A stretch of 64,000 nucleotides of DNA from Candidatus Didemnitutus sp. (lineage in GTDB: Bacteria; Verrucomicrobiota; Verrucomicrobiia; Opitutales; Opitutaceae), in contig JAGOQJ010000001.1 in the NCBI GenBank assembly GCA_017991595.1, positions 496,001 through 560,000 of the forward strand. The letters run 5' to 3'. Below the pieces are notes generated by a model that did no database searches, had not been told where the DNA came from, and worked only from the letters and a program-made list of their open reading frames with translations. Shown piece by piece: positions 15,748-25,120 of the stretch. Each line of letters starts with the position of its first letter. Positions within the stretch are counted from its first letter, which is position 1. Made by a program: the position numbers and the translations under genes.

Positions 15748-16197
15748 ATGCCCATCCATCCTTTCACGCTCACGATCGCCGCGTCGCCGGCGGCGGTGTT
15801 TCATCATCTCGCCGACATCGAGCAGGTGCCGCGCTGGGCGCCGGAATTCTGCGAGAGCCTCATGCTGGCGCGCGGGCGTTGGCTGGGGTTCACGAGCCTG
15901 GGTGACCTTTATCTGGAACTCGCCGCCGATGCGCGCACGGGCGTCATCGATCTGCGGGCCGGCGACGAGCGAGAGCCGGCCTGCCGGTGGCTGTTCCGCG
16001 TCGGTGCGGGCGCGGAGGGCGGCACGGAGGTGGACGGTGAATTTCATGGCCCGACCGGAGGCGGCGGAGTGGATTCCGCCCCGCAAGTCGATGCGCTGCG
16101 GCGGGCCTTGGAGGACTTGGCCTGCGCGATGCCGATTGCCACCGACGGCGCAGCGCCACCGGTCGCCGCGCGGCTCGCTGCGTGTCCGGCCGCCTAA
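15748..16197 (+). CDS. SRPBCC-fold (polyketide cyclase/START-like) protein
   Basis: A 149-residue protein. ATG 15748 (MPIHPFTLTIAASPAAVF) is chosen because the upstream frame is Cys/Arg-rich non-coding sequence. 'FTLTIAASPAAVFHHLADIEQVPRWAPEFCES' is the standard opening strand and helix of the SRPBCC hydrophobic-ligand-binding fold, with a central 'VIDLRAGDEREPACRWLFRV' strand pair. Function is unknown. It stands alone between the VOC pair and the YgiQ gene on the same strand. The last about 15 residues are low-complexity Ala/Pro. Confidence 0.75.
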   Translation: MPIHPFTLTIAASPAAVFHHLADIEQVPRWAPEFCESLMLARGRWLGFTSLGDLYLELAADARTGVIDLRAGDEREPACRWLFRVGAGAEGGTEVDGEFHGPTGGGGVDSAPQVDALRRALEDLACAMPIATDGAAPPVAARLAACPAA

Positions 16198-16350
16198 GGA
16201 CGCGGCCGCGCGCGCAAGGTCACGCGAACTCACGGGCCGCGGCCCGCGCGGGCCGGTGCGATTGACTGGCCGGGCCGGCGGACTCCCGGATCGGGCTGCG
16301 GTGCGGCCATGCTTGCACTTGGGGGCAGGCTGGCCGATTTTCGCGCCCAG

Positions 16351-18423
16351 ATGTCCACGACCCACGAGAAAGACCCGACTTGGGACCCGGCCCGCTGGCT
16401 GCCCACGACGCGCGACGAGATGACCGCGCGCGGCTGGGATTACGTGGATGTGATCATCGTTTCCGGCGACGCCTACGTGGATCATCCGGCCTTCGGCACC
16501 GCCGTGATCGGGCGGCTGATCGAGCGTGAAGGCTTCCGCGTCGCGATCCTCGCCCAACCGAACTGGCGCGACGACCTGCGCGACTTCAAGAAGCTCGGCG
16601 CGCCCCGCTACTTCTTCGGCGTCACGGCGGGCTGCATGGACTCGATGGTCAACCGCTACACCGCGGCCAAGAAGCTGCGCAGCGAGGACGCCTACACGCC
16701 GGGCGGCGCGCACGGGTTCCGGCCGGATTACGCCTCGGTGGTCTATGCGCAGGTGTTGAAGCAGCTCTACCCCGACGTGCCCGTCCTCCTCGGCGGCATC
16801 GAGGCCAGTCTGCGCCGTGTCACGCATTTCGATTATTGGTCCGACCAGCTCAAGCCCGGCATCCTCGCCGACAGCGGCGCCGACCTGCTCGTCTATGGCA
16901 TGGGCGAGTTGCCGCTGATGGAGATCCTCCGCCTGCTCAAGCGCGGCGTGCCGTTCTCCTCGCTGACCAACATCGCGCAGACCGCCGCGCTGCTGCCGAC
17001 GGGCGAGCCGGCGCCAAAGAACAAGAATTGGGACGACTTCGAGTTGCACGCGCACGAGGAGTGCCTGCGTGACCGCGCGCTCTACGCGCAGAATTTCAAG
17101 AACATCGAGACCGAGTCCAACCGCGTGAAGGCCCGCCGCCTGCTCCAGCGCACGGGCGACCGCCTGCTCGTCGTCAATCCGCCTTACCCGACGATGAGCG
17201 AGGCGCAGATCGATTCGTCCTTCGACCTGCCTTACACGCGCCTGCCGCATCCGAAATACCGCAAGCGCGGGCCGATCCCGGCCTACGAGATGATCAAGCA
17301 CTCGATCAACATGCATCGCGGGTGCTTCGGCGGTTGCAGCTTCTGCACGATCTCGGCGCACCAGGGGAAGTTCGTCGCCTCGCGCTCGAAGGCCTCAATC
17401 CTCCGCGAAGTCGAGGCGGTGAAACAGATGCCGGATTTCCGCGGCACGATCAGCGATCTCGGCGGCCCGAGCGCGAACATGTATAAGATGAAGGGCAAGG
17501 AGCAGTGGATTTGCGACGAGTGCGTCCGCCCCTCCTGCATCTGGCCCGATGTCTGCCGCAACCTCGACACCGACCACACCGCGCTGCTGGACATCTACAA
17601 AGCCGTCCGCGAGACCGAGGGCGTGAAGCACGCCTACGTGGCCAGCGGCATCCGCTACGACCTCTTCCTCCACGACAAGGGCGCGACACCCGAGGTGAAG
17701 GCGAGCCACGAGAAATACATCGAGGAACTCGCCGCGCACCACGTGCCCGGCCGCATCAAGGTCGCCCCCGAGCACACGAGCGACCACGTGCTGCGCATCA
17801 TGCGCAAGCCGACCTTCAATCTCTTCTACAAGTTCAAGGAGAAGTTCAGCGCCGCCGCCGCCAAGGCCGGCAAGCCGGACATGCCGGTGACGCCGTATTT
17901 CATCAGCTCGCATCCCGGTTCGCGTCCCGAGGACATGGCCGACCTCGCGCTCAAGACCAAGGACCTCGGCTACCGCCTCGAAGCCGTGCAGGACTTCACG
18001 CCCACGCCGATGACGGTCGCCACCGAGATCTACGCGACCGGCGTGCATCCTTACGATGCGAAGCCCGTCGAAGTCGCGCGCACGCCCGACGAGAAGCAGA
18101 CCCAACGCAGTTTCTTCTTCTGGTATAAACCCGAGATGAAGGCCGCGCTGCGGCAATCCATGCAACGCCTCGGCCTCGACGCCGTCGCCCAGCGCCTGCT
18201 CGACGAGAAGAAAGCCACGCGCGACGTGACGCCTTCACCCCACATCGCGCCCTGCGGCATGAGCGTGCCCGGCGCCCGCCTCGCCGCGGCGACGAAAGGG
18301 GCGAAAAAGGCGATGCCGCCGGAGCGGGTCTCACCGCCGCGGGGGACGCCGAAGCTGAAGAAGCCGAGCGATCTCGATCAGTTGCTGCGCGACTCCGGCG
18401 TGAAGTTGCCGGAGAAAAAATAG
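16351..18423 (+). CDS. YgiQ-family radical SAM protein
   Basis: A 690-residue protein starting at MSTTHEKDPTWDPARWLPTT. The 'WLPTTRDEM', 'VIIVSGDAYVDHPAFGTAVIGR' and 'APRYFFGVTAGCMDSMVNRYTA' segments are the conserved YgiQ N-terminal domain. The radical SAM cluster motif is CX3CX2C in 'MHRGCFGGCSFC' (Cys325, Cys329, Cys332). The C-terminal part holds 'HVPGRIKVAPEHTSD' and 'PFFISSHPGSR'-like sequence (here 'PYFISSHPGSR'). The family is universal in many phyla but its reaction is not established. The last about 55 residues are a basic Lys/Pro-rich tail. Only the upstream GTG/ATG choices differ; the core is certain. Confidence 0.95.
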   Translation: MSTTHEKDPTWDPARWLPTTRDEMTARGWDYVDVIIVSGDAYVDHPAFGTAVIGRLIEREGFRVAILAQPNWRDDLRDFKKLGAPRYFFGVTAGCMDSMVNRYTAAKKLRSEDAYTPGGAHGFRPDYASVVYAQVLKQLYPDVPVLLGGIEASLRRVTHFDYWSDQLKPGILADSGADLLVYGMGELPLMEILRLLKRGVPFSSLTNIAQTAALLPTGEPAPKNKNWDDFELHAHEECLRDRALYAQNFKNIETESNRVKARRLLQRTGDRLLVVNPPYPTMSEAQIDSSFDLPYTRLPHPKYRKRGPIPAYEMIKHSINMHRGCFGGCSFCTISAHQGKFVASRSKASILREVEAVKQMPDFRGTISDLGGPSANMYKMKGKEQWICDECVRPSCIWPDVCRNLDTDHTALLDIYKAVRETEGVKHAYVASGIRYDLFLHDKGATPEVKASHEKYIEELAAHHVPGRIKVAPEHTSDHVLRIMRKPTFNLFYKFKEKFSAAAAKAGKPDMPVTPYFISSHPGSRPEDMADLALKTKDLGYRLEAVQDFTPTPMTVATEIYATGVHPYDAKPVEVARTPDEKQTQRSFFFWYKPEMKAALRQSMQRLGLDAVAQRLLDEKKATRDVTPSPHIAPCGMSVPGARLAAATKGAKKAMPPERVSPPRGTPKLKKPSDLDQLLRDSGVKLPEKK

Positions 18424-18472
18424 CGTCGGTGCCGGCTCGGCACGTCCGCTGGCGAAAGCGCCGCGCCGCAAC

Positions 18473-18934
18473 TCAGCGCGGCTCAATCCGCACCTCGGAC
18501 TTCACCGAATTGGCGATGAAGCACTGCTCGTGGGCCTCGTGATGGAGCGCGGCGATCGTCGCGGCGTCGGGGATTTTGTCGCCGGAGCAGACGATCCGCG
18601 GGCGCAGGGTGACGACGGTCATCGCGAGTTTACCCGTGGCGTCCTTGGCCATGACGCCCACGGCGTCGTCCTCGTAGGTGTCCACGACGTAGCCGCGGCG
18701 CGCCGCGATCGAGAGGAACCACAGCAGGTGGCAGCTCGAGAGTGCGGCGACGAAGGCCTCCTCAGGGTCGACGGCGTCCGCGGCGGACATCGGCAGCGGA
18801 ACGACATGCGGCGAGGACGAGGCGGGCACTTCGATGCCGCCGTCGAAACGCCAGCGGTGGGCGCGCGAATAACGATTGTCGGTGAACTTCTGTTCGCCGC
18901 GCTGCCAGACGGTGAGGGCGTGATAGGAGGCCAT
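18473..18934 (-). CDS. OsmC-family peroxiredoxin-like protein
   Basis: A 153-residue protein starting at MASYHALTVWQRGEQKFTDN. Both conserved cysteines of the OsmC/Ohr fold are present: one in 'ALSSCHLLWFLSIAARRG' and one in 'EAHEQCFIANSVKSEV'. These enzymes reduce organic hydroperoxides with a thiol partner. The sequence resembles the OsmC/YhfA side more than Ohr, but that is a judgement from motif style. The gene is convergent with YgiQ, with a 49-bp gap. Confidence 0.9.
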   Translation of the reverse strand: MASYHALTVWQRGEQKFTDNRYSRAHRWRFDGGIEVPASSSPHVVPLPMSAADAVDPEEAFVAALSSCHLLWFLSIAARRGYVVDTYEDDAVGVMAKDATGKLAMTVVTLRPRIVCSGDKIPDAATIAALHHEAHEQCFIANSVKSEVRIEPR

Positions 18935-19033
18935 GCCGGTCAGCGTGGCGATCCGGCGCCTCGCGCCAAGCTCGCGGCGCGACCCGACCGGCACAGCGAG
19001 CGACGCGGAACTGTGCCGCTTCGCCCCGAGCGC

Positions 19034-19249
19034 TCAGCGCTGCCCGCTCAGCAGCGCATCGATCCGCAGCAGCAATGGTGCGGCCAACGGCCCTCGGGCG
19101 AGGGCGACCAGCATCGATTCGCGGTCATCCGGTTGGGCCGGCGTGGCGAGGGCGACGTCACCGACGGCGGCAAGGGCTCCCAACACAGCGGCGGTGGCCA
19201 CCGCGAGGGCGGCACGGCCGAGCCGCGAGCGGAGTAAGGTCGTTTTCAC
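19034..19249 (-). CDS. Small secreted hypothetical protein
   Basis: A 71-residue frame with a GTG start at 19249 (MKTTLLRSRLGRAALAVATA). It has a textbook signal peptide: a basic n-region, a 20-residue Ala/Val/Leu core and a probable cut after 'GDVALA'. The mature part is only about 35 residues ('TPAQPDDRESMLVALARGPL…LLRIDALLSGQR'). I do not recognise it. It is divergent from the POT transporter. The good signal peptide supports a real gene, but the size and GTG start keep confidence moderate. Confidence 0.45.
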   Translation of the reverse strand: MKTTLLRSRLGRAALAVATAAVLGALAAVGDVALATPAQPDDRESMLVALARGPLAAPLLLRIDALLSGQR

Positions 19250-19441
19250 GGCGCGAGCGGAGCACGGCGCCGCCCCCGGTGCAAGCGAGCGATCATTACA
19301 CGGCCCGGGCTGGTTTAGAGCCGCGGCCCGCGCCGTTCGGGCTCCGTCGGCTCGCGTCGACCGCGTCGTCCGCGCGCAAAATCCGGGCGACTCGTCCCTT
19401 GAATCTTCGCGGCGTTCCTCGCAGCGTGGTCGAAAACCCTT

Positions 19442-20992
19442 ATGAGCATGTCTCCTGCGGGCGCGACGCCCGACCCGAAGGCCCCCATCCCCCGGCAGAT
19501 TTCCTTCATCATCGGCAACGAAGGTTGCGAGCGTTTCAGCTTCTACGGAATGCGGAACATCCTGACCGCGTTCCTCGTCACGTCGCTGCTGGCCTACTTG
19601 CCGGAGGGCGACCGTCCCGGCGCGGCCAAGGACGTGTTTCACACGTTTGTCATCGGCGTGTATTTCTTCCCGTTGCTCGGCGGCTGGCTCGCGGACCGCT
19701 TCTGGGGAAAATACAACACGATCTTCTGGCTCAGCCTCGTTTACTGCGTGGGCCAGGGCTGTCTGGCGCTCTTCGTCGACAGCCAGGCCGGGTTCTACAC
19801 GGGCCTGTTCCTCATCGCGCTCGGCTCGGGCGGCATCAAGCCGTGCATCTCCGCCTTCGTTGGCGACCAGTTCGACCAGACCAACAAGCACCGTGCGAAG
19901 GTCGTGTTCGATGCGTTCTACTGGATCATCAATTTCGGCTCGTTCTTCGCGTCGCTGCTCATGCCGCACTTCCTCGTGCATTTCGGACCGGCCGTGGCCT
20001 TCGGCATCCCGGGCGTGCTGATGTTCATCTCGACGATCATTCTCTGGGCCGGTCGCCGGCGCTACGTGATGGTGCCGCCGGCGCCGCCCAATCCGCATTC
20101 GTTCCTCAACGTCTCGCGCACGGCGATCGCGGCGGGTGCGCCGGGCAAGTTCTTCGCGGGTCTCGGCTTCGCGCTCGCGGTGCTGTCGTTCGCGCTGATC
20201 CCGAAACTCGGCTTTGTCATCGCGGCCTGCATGGCGCTGGTGGCGGTGATCGCGTTCGGCGGCATCGGCGTGTGGCTGCAACTCGAAGGCGCGCGCGGCC
20301 GCCATCCCGACGAAGCGGTCGAGGGCGTGCGCGGCGTGCTGCGTGTGCTGGTGCTCTTCGCGCTGGTGACGCCGTTCTGGTCGCTCTTCGACCAGAAGGC
20401 TTCGACGTGGGTGCTGCAGGCCGACGCCATGGCCAAGCCGGCGTGGTTCCAATCGTCGATGATGCAGGCGCTCAATCCCGCGCTCGTGATGCTGCTCATC
20501 CCGTTCAACAACCTCGTGCTCTATCCGGCGTTGAAGCGGCTCGGGTTCGAGATGACGGCGCTCCGCCGCATGGGCGCAGGCATCGCGTTCTCCGGTGTGG
20601 CGTGGGTCATCGTCGGCGCCATGCAGCTCGTGCTCGACGGCGGTTCGACCTTCACGATCACGTGGCAGGTGCTGCCTTACGCTTTCCTCACGCTCGGCGA
20701 GGTGCTCGTCTCCGCGACCGGCCTCGAGTTCGCCTACAGCCAGGCGCCGCAGTCGATGAAGGGCGCGCTCATGAGCTTCTGGATGCTCTCCGTGACGGTG
20801 GGCAACCTCTGGGTGCTCGTGGTCAACGCCAGCGTGAAGAACGCTGCGGTGACGGACCTGATCGCCTCGACCGGTTTCGGCGTGACGGCGTTCCAGATGT
20901 TCTTCTTCGCCGCTTTCGCCTTTGTGGCCGCGGCGGTCTTCGCCTGGGTGGCGCGCAGCTACCCGGTGAAGGACCACTACCGCGCGGCCTGA
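19442..20992 (+). CDS. POT-family proton-dependent oligopeptide transporter
   Basis: A 516-residue membrane protein starting at MSMSPAGATPDPKAP. The signature ExxERFSFYG-type motif is 'NEGCERFSFYGMRNILTAFL' at about residues 27-46. Other PTR2 features are 'PLLGGWLADRFWGKYNTIFW', 'ALGSGGIKPCISAFVGDQFD' and the 'FYWIINFGSFFAS' helix. It has about 12-14 transmembrane helices. It imports di- and tripeptides with protons, which fits an organism that secretes proteases such as the C10 protein at 11235. It is convergent with the potassium channel gene, with only 7 bp between stops. Confidence 0.95.
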   Translation: MSMSPAGATPDPKAPIPRQISFIIGNEGCERFSFYGMRNILTAFLVTSLLAYLPEGDRPGAAKDVFHTFVIGVYFFPLLGGWLADRFWGKYNTIFWLSLVYCVGQGCLALFVDSQAGFYTGLFLIALGSGGIKPCISAFVGDQFDQTNKHRAKVVFDAFYWIINFGSFFASLLMPHFLVHFGPAVAFGIPGVLMFISTIILWAGRRRYVMVPPAPPNPHSFLNVSRTAIAAGAPGKFFAGLGFALAVLSFALIPKLGFVIAACMALVAVIAFGGIGVWLQLEGARGRHPDEAVEGVRGVLRVLVLFALVTPFWSLFDQKASTWVLQADAMAKPAWFQSSMMQALNPALVMLLIPFNNLVLYPALKRLGFEMTALRRMGAGIAFSGVAWVIVGAMQLVLDGGSTFTITWQVLPYAFLTLGEVLVSATGLEFAYSQAPQSMKGALMSFWMLSVTVGNLWVLVVNASVKNAAVTDLIASTGFGVTAFQMFFFAAFAFVAAAVFAWVARSYPVKDHYRAA

Positions 20993-20999
20993 GCCGCTT

Positions 21000-21773
21000 T
21001 CAGAGCGACGGCGGCGGACGATTCTCCGCCGCCCGGGCTTCCTGCGCCTCGCGCAGCGCCGTAACCTCCGCCTGCAGCCGGGCGATGGCCTCGGTCAACT
21101 CGCGCGGAGCGGCGTCGTCCGCCCGCGCGCCGAGGAGGAAGCTGGCCGTGATGCCGCTGATCGTGCCGAACAGCCCGATGCCGCAGAGCATCAGTGAGAC
21201 AGCCAGCACGCGGCCCTCGCCGGTGACGGGGAAGCGATCGCCGTAGCCGACCGTCGTCAGCGTCTCCGCGCTCCACCAGATCGCGTCCTCGGCGGAGACG
21301 ATGTTGGCCTCGGGCTCGCGTCGTTCGAAGGCCAGGATGGCGACCGAGGAGAACGAGATCAGCAGCGCAACAGTGAGCCCGGCGGCGGCGAATCCACCGC
21401 GCACGCGGTGCTGGAACGCACCCGAGACGATGCGCTGCATCATCCGCACGTCCCGCAGCACCCGGATGACATGCGCGACGCGGACGAGGCGCGCCACACG
21501 GAGCGCGTCGATGTGCGGGATGCACGCCACGAGGTCCAGCCAGCCCCAGCGCAGGAACCGCCGTTTCGACCGGGCGCGCCGGAAGCGCAGCACGACGTCG
21601 ACAAAAAGCACGACGCAGATGACGTCGTCGATAATCTGCAGGAGGCGCGAGATCTCGGTGGGCAGGTCGAAGGCGGCGTCGACCAGCAGCGTGGCGAGCA
21701 CGAGCAGCGACAGGACTAGGATGACGATCTGGAAGGGGCCGATTTCCTCGGCGGGGGAATGCGGATCGTTCAT
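21000..21773 (-). CDS. Voltage-gated-type potassium channel
   Basis: A 257-residue six-helix ion channel subunit. The start is ATG 21773 (MNDPHSPAEEIGPFQIV). It has an Arg-rich S4-like helix ('RVARLVRVAHVIRVLRDVR', about 92-110), a pore helix 'AEDAIWWSAETL' and the K+ selectivity filter TTVGYGD at residues 173-179. A C-terminal coiled coil ('RELTEAIARLQAEVTALREAQ') probably drives tetramer assembly. There is no cyclic-nucleotide or RCK domain. Located in the inner membrane; its role in potassium balance is inferred. Confidence 0.93.
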   Translation of the reverse strand: MNDPHSPAEEIGPFQIVILVLSLLVLATLLVDAAFDLPTEISRLLQIIDDVICVVLFVDVVLRFRRARSKRRFLRWGWLDLVACIPHIDALRVARLVRVAHVIRVLRDVRMMQRIVSGAFQHRVRGGFAAAGLTVALLISFSSVAILAFERREPEANIVSAEDAIWWSAETLTTVGYGDRFPVTGEGRVLAVSLMLCGIGLFGTISGITASFLLGARADDAAPRELTEAIARLQAEVTALREAQEARAAENRPPPSL

Positions 21774-21877
21774 GGGGCGCGTGGAGGGGCGAAGGGGACG
21801 CGCGCCAAGGAGTGGCAAGAGCTCCGCGGCGTTTCCATCCGGAAATCGCGGAAAGGGGCCGGAAGCCCGGCGCGTGG

Positions 21878-22318
21878 CTACGACCGGTCCGGGGTCGGTC
21901 GAACGGCTTCGCAACGCAACGCCTCGCGGTGCGCCGCGAGCTGTTGGCGCGCGCAATCGGGGCAGATGCCGTGCGAGGTTTCCGTCGAGAAGCGGGAGCC
22001 GAAATACTCCTCCATCGTCAGCCACTGCTCCTGGTGACCGACCTTGCGGCACCAGCTGCAGATGCGCAGAAATTCCTCCAGCTCGTGCAGGCGGGTGAGC
22101 AGGCGCTTGGTCGTCAGGTGCACGACGATCCAGATCGCTGCCACGATTGCCACGCGCCAGACGATGCGCGTCCAGATGATCTCACGGGACTCACCGAACA
22201 GATAATGGGGCAGGCGCAGGAACTCGACGGCGAGCATGAGCGCGATCAGCACGGAGAAACCGATCGCCTGGCCGCGGAGGATGAATTTGCCACTGAGGTG
22301 GGTGGGGCCCTTGAACAT
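21878..22318 (-). CDS. Two-helix membrane protein with C-terminal CxxC…CxxC module
   Basis: A 146-residue protein starting at MFKGPTHLSGKFILRG. Two hydrophobic segments ('AIGFSVLIALMLAVEFL' and 'RIVWRVAIVAAIWIVVHL') are followed by a module with 'ICSWCRKVGHQEQWLTMEEY' and 'SHGICPDCARQQL'. This Cys-rich module is familiar as a tail after PAS or response-regulator domains in soil bacteria. Here it follows a short membrane anchor instead. The four cysteines could bind zinc. Function unknown. Confidence 0.7.
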   Translation of the reverse strand: MFKGPTHLSGKFILRGQAIGFSVLIALMLAVEFLRLPHYLFGESREIIWTRIVWRVAIVAAIWIVVHLTTKRLLTRLHELEEFLRICSWCRKVGHQEQWLTMEEYFGSRFSTETSHGICPDCARQQLAAHREALRCEAVRPTPDRS

Positions 22319-22413
22319 CAAGCGGCGATGCAGAAGGAGCGCCGGACCGGCGCAAGCCGTTTTGCGGATGCAAGGCATCCCGGCCGCCGGCCACGACGCG
22401 GGGCGCTCCGGAA

Positions 22414-22764
22414 TCAGCCCAAGCCCAGCGCGAGGCGCGTTTTCTTCGGCAGGCCGGCGGCCACGAGCGCTTGGCTGCGGCGGAGGCGCTCCAACAACTG
22501 CGGCTCGGGCAGGGCGGACGGGTCTTCGAGTTTCACCCAGTGGCGCTTGGCGAAATACGGGGCTTGGACGATGCCGTCGATTGCGGTGAGCGCGTCGAAT
22601 TCCTCCGGCGTGCACTTGAAACACACGCCCTCCAGCAGGTGACCGTCGAGTGAGAGCACGAGGAAAACCTTGCCGGCGACCTTGAAGACGAGCCCGCCCC
22701 ACTGCGCGACGACCGTCGTGTGTGGCAGCCCGAGGGCGAAGGCTTGGAGGCGGTCGAGCTTCAT
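22414..22764 (-). CDS. MmcQ/YjbR-family DNA-binding-fold protein
   Basis: A 116-residue protein of the normal family length. 'FALGLPHTTVVAQWGGLVFKVAGKVF', 'CFKCTPEEFDALTAIDGIVQAPYFAKRHWVKL' and the C-terminal 'LLERLRRSQALVAAGLPKKTR' match the MmcQ/YjbR (CyaY-like fold) family. Cellular role is not established; some members are called DNA-binding. It lies 18 bp after the stop of the upstream minus-strand YccS-type gene and may share its transcript. Confidence 0.88.
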   Translation of the reverse strand: MKLDRLQAFALGLPHTTVVAQWGGLVFKVAGKVFLVLSLDGHLLEGVCFKCTPEEFDALTAIDGIVQAPYFAKRHWVKLEDPSALPEPQLLERLRRSQALVAAGLPKKTRLALGLG

Positions 22765-22782
22765 GGTCGAGATGGAGCGGCT

Positions 22783-24948
22783 TCAGCGCACGACGCGGAC
22801 TTGGGGCGTGAGCTGCATGATCTGGTGGGCGACGTCGGCGATATTGTAAAGCAGGGTGAGCTGGTGCCGCGAGAAATCCTGCGGCGCTTCGCGCGTGGCC
22901 TCGCGGATGGCCTCGAGCAACGCCTTCACGTCCTCATGGGCGTCGCCGGCCGCCGGGCGGAGCGAGTCGGCGGCCTCGTCGAGTGCGCGTTGCACGGCAT
23001 GGACGAGCGGCGGGAGCTCGGGCGCGGCGATGCCGGCGGGCGGGCGGTGCGCGCCGAAGGCCGAGATGTAGGAAAGCAGGGCGTGGTTGAGGTAGGTGAG
23101 CGCGAAGCTCTGGTCGAGCAACTGGCGGCGGTTGCGCGGTTCGAGCTGCATGTCCTGCCAGGCGAGCGCGAGCGCGTTGTCGGCGCGGTGCGCGGCGCGG
23201 CGGGCGATGCGGTAGGGCAGGTCGTCGTCGGTCGAGGCGCGGTGGTATTCCGCGATCACGGCGCGGAGATAGTCGGCGTTGCGGTGCAGCGCCGTGTCGA
23301 GCAGCACCGGCAGGCGCTCGTGTTGCCAGGCGGGCCAGAGCAGGCGGACCGAGAGGTAGGCGAGGCCGGCGCCGATCAGCGTGTCGATCAGTCGCGGCAG
23401 CATCAGCGCGACGCCCTGCTGCGCGACGAGGTTGAAGGCACAGAGCACGAACGTCGTGATGAACACGACGGAGATCGAGTAGTTGCGCTTCAGCCAGAAG
23501 AAGAAAAAGAAGGCCGAGACGAGGAGGAAAACCAGCTCGCCCATCGTCGTGGGCAGCAGTTGCACGACCAACACGCCGCCGACCACGCCGGTGAAGGTGC
23601 CGAGGATGCGCTGGAACAGCCGCCGCCGCGTCTCGCTGTAGCTGGATTGGAGCACGAAGAGGCTGGTGAGGATGATCCACTCGCCCTTGCGCACGCCCGT
23701 GACCTTGGCGATCGCGAAGCCGATGAGGAAACACAGGCTGAGTCGCACGGCGTAGCGCATGCGGGGATTGGCCCAGGTGAGCTGATCCTTGAAGCGCGGC
23801 CAGAGCGGACGGCGGTCGCTGGCCAGTTGCGGCGCGGCGGTGCGGGCCAGGTCGTCGCGGAGATGCTGGAGCGAGCGATGCGAGCGCTCGAGGTTGCGGA
23901 AGAGGAGGCTGAGCGGGGAATCCGCCGCGGCGCGGTTTTGTGCCAGCCGGTCGGCGAGCACGTCGACGAGCCAGCCGAGCGACACGGGGTGGTGGTAAGG
24001 CACGCCGGTGAGGAGGCTGCGGGCGAATTGCCGGACCGCTCGCGCAAGTTGGTGCAGGAGTTGCCCGAGTCCTTCGAGCATGTCCTGCTTGGCGGGATCG
24101 TGGCTGAGCAGGTCGTAGCGTTCGTGGCTGGAGGCGGCGCGCTCGTGCAGGCTTTGCAGCAGCATGAAGTAGCGCAGGTAGGGCTTGAGCGGTGCGTCGT
24201 CGGCCAGCGATTCGCGGTAGCTGTTCAACACGTCGCGACACTGGTCGAGGGCGGAGACGACCTTGACGTTCTGGAGCGCGAGCGCGCTGCGCACCTTGGC
24301 CTGCGTGGCCTCGTCGCTCGGGAAAAGCCCGGCCTTGAGCTCCATGTAGCGGCCGAGGGCGAGGTAGCCGCGCGCGAGCTGTTCCTCGAGCGGACGCCAC
24401 GGGTGCAGGTAGAGCAGCAACAGCGAAAACACGCCATAGACCAGCGCGCCGAGCGGCAGCAGGATCGGTTGCCAATACCACGCCGGAGCGATCTCGGCGC
24501 CTATCATCGCGTAGATGCCGACGAGAATCGCGCCGAAGGTGACGCCGCGATACCGCTCGCTCAGACCGCCGATCGCCAGGAATCCGAACGTCGACAACGC
24601 CAACCCGACGCCGAGCAGCACGGGATACGGTTGCAACAGCGAGGCCGAGAGGCTCGAGAGGCCGAAGGCGAAGACCTTCAGCAGCATCGACGCGATGCGC
24701 CCCTTCGGGTGGTCGTCCGTCTCCGACAGCGCCCCCGCGAGCGCGCCGAGCGCGAGCGACACGGCGAAGAATGGCTCGCCCAGCAGCACCATCGGCAGCG
24801 CGAGCGCCCCGATCGCAAACGTGGCCTTGGCCGCCGTCAGGCGGTCGGGATCGCTCCAAATCGCACGGCGCGCCGGTTCATACCAAGCGCGGGTTTTCAG
24901 GAGGCGGGCCACACGGGGCCACGGACGTTCGAGCGGAGCGGAGGACAT
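22783..24948 (-). CDS. YccS/FUSC-family inner-membrane protein
   Basis: A 721-residue protein. It shows two blocks of membrane helices (about 45-180 and 400-530) with a long cytoplasmic region after each, the YccS/YhfK arrangement. Landmarks are 'LGALAGALSETDDHPKGRI', 'GLSERYRGVTFGAILVGIYAMIGAE', and in the second block 'VTGVRKGEWIILTSLFVLQSSYSETRRRLFQRILGT' and a fusaric-acid-resistance-like 'NYSISVVFITTFVLCAFN'. Proposed roles in this family are efflux of aromatic acids or envelope homeostasis; no substrate can be given. Upstream lies a 172-bp gap with a repeat. Confidence 0.9.
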   Translation of the reverse strand: MSSAPLERPWPRVARLLKTRAWYEPARRAIWSDPDRLTAAKATFAIGALALPMVLLGEPFFAVSLALGALAGALSETDDHPKGRIASMLLKVFAFGLSSLSASLLQPYPVLLGVGLALSTFGFLAIGGLSERYRGVTFGAILVGIYAMIGAEIAPAWYWQPILLPLGALVYGVFSLLLLYLHPWRPLEEQLARGYLALGRYMELKAGLFPSDEATQAKVRSALALQNVKVVSALDQCRDVLNSYRESLADDAPLKPYLRYFMLLQSLHERAASSHERYDLLSHDPAKQDMLEGLGQLLHQLARAVRQFARSLLTGVPYHHPVSLGWLVDVLADRLAQNRAAADSPLSLLFRNLERSHRSLQHLRDDLARTAAPQLASDRRPLWPRFKDQLTWANPRMRYAVRLSLCFLIGFAIAKVTGVRKGEWIILTSLFVLQSSYSETRRRLFQRILGTFTGVVGGVLVVQLLPTTMGELVFLLVSAFFFFFWLKRNYSISVVFITTFVLCAFNLVAQQGVALMLPRLIDTLIGAGLAYLSVRLLWPAWQHERLPVLLDTALHRNADYLRAVIAEYHRASTDDDLPYRIARRAAHRADNALALAWQDMQLEPRNRRQLLDQSFALTYLNHALLSYISAFGAHRPPAGIAAPELPPLVHAVQRALDEAADSLRPAAGDAHEDVKALLEAIREATREAPQDFSRHQLTLLYNIADVAHQIMQLTPQVRVVR

Positions 24949-25065
24949 CGTCGGGCCGGAAACACAGTTTCCGACTCATGCATCCTATCGCCCGCGTGCC
25001 GCAGCGCACAGCCGTTTTTGCGTTGATGCCGCACGGCGTTTACTGGCGGCATTTGTGCCCGAGCT

Positions 25066-25093
25066 CGTGGCGATCGGGACGATCGCCGCTACC
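25066..25093. repeat. Half unit of the GTAGCGGC palindromic repeat family
   Basis: CGTGGCGATCGGGACGATCG followed by CCGCTACC. It is a single hairpin half of the element seen complete at 11066-11129. It sits between the divergent YccS-type gene and the convergent small membrane gene. Confidence 0.65.
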
Positions 25094-25120
25094 TCACAAC
25101 ACAAAGCGACCGGAAAACGA

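Noticed and set aside
19034-20977. A 647-codon minus-strand frame opposite the POT transporter
   Set aside because: Antisense shadow rich in Glu, Arg and His. Only its last 71 codons (from GTG 19249), which lie outside the transporter gene and encode a signal peptide, were kept as a tentative gene.
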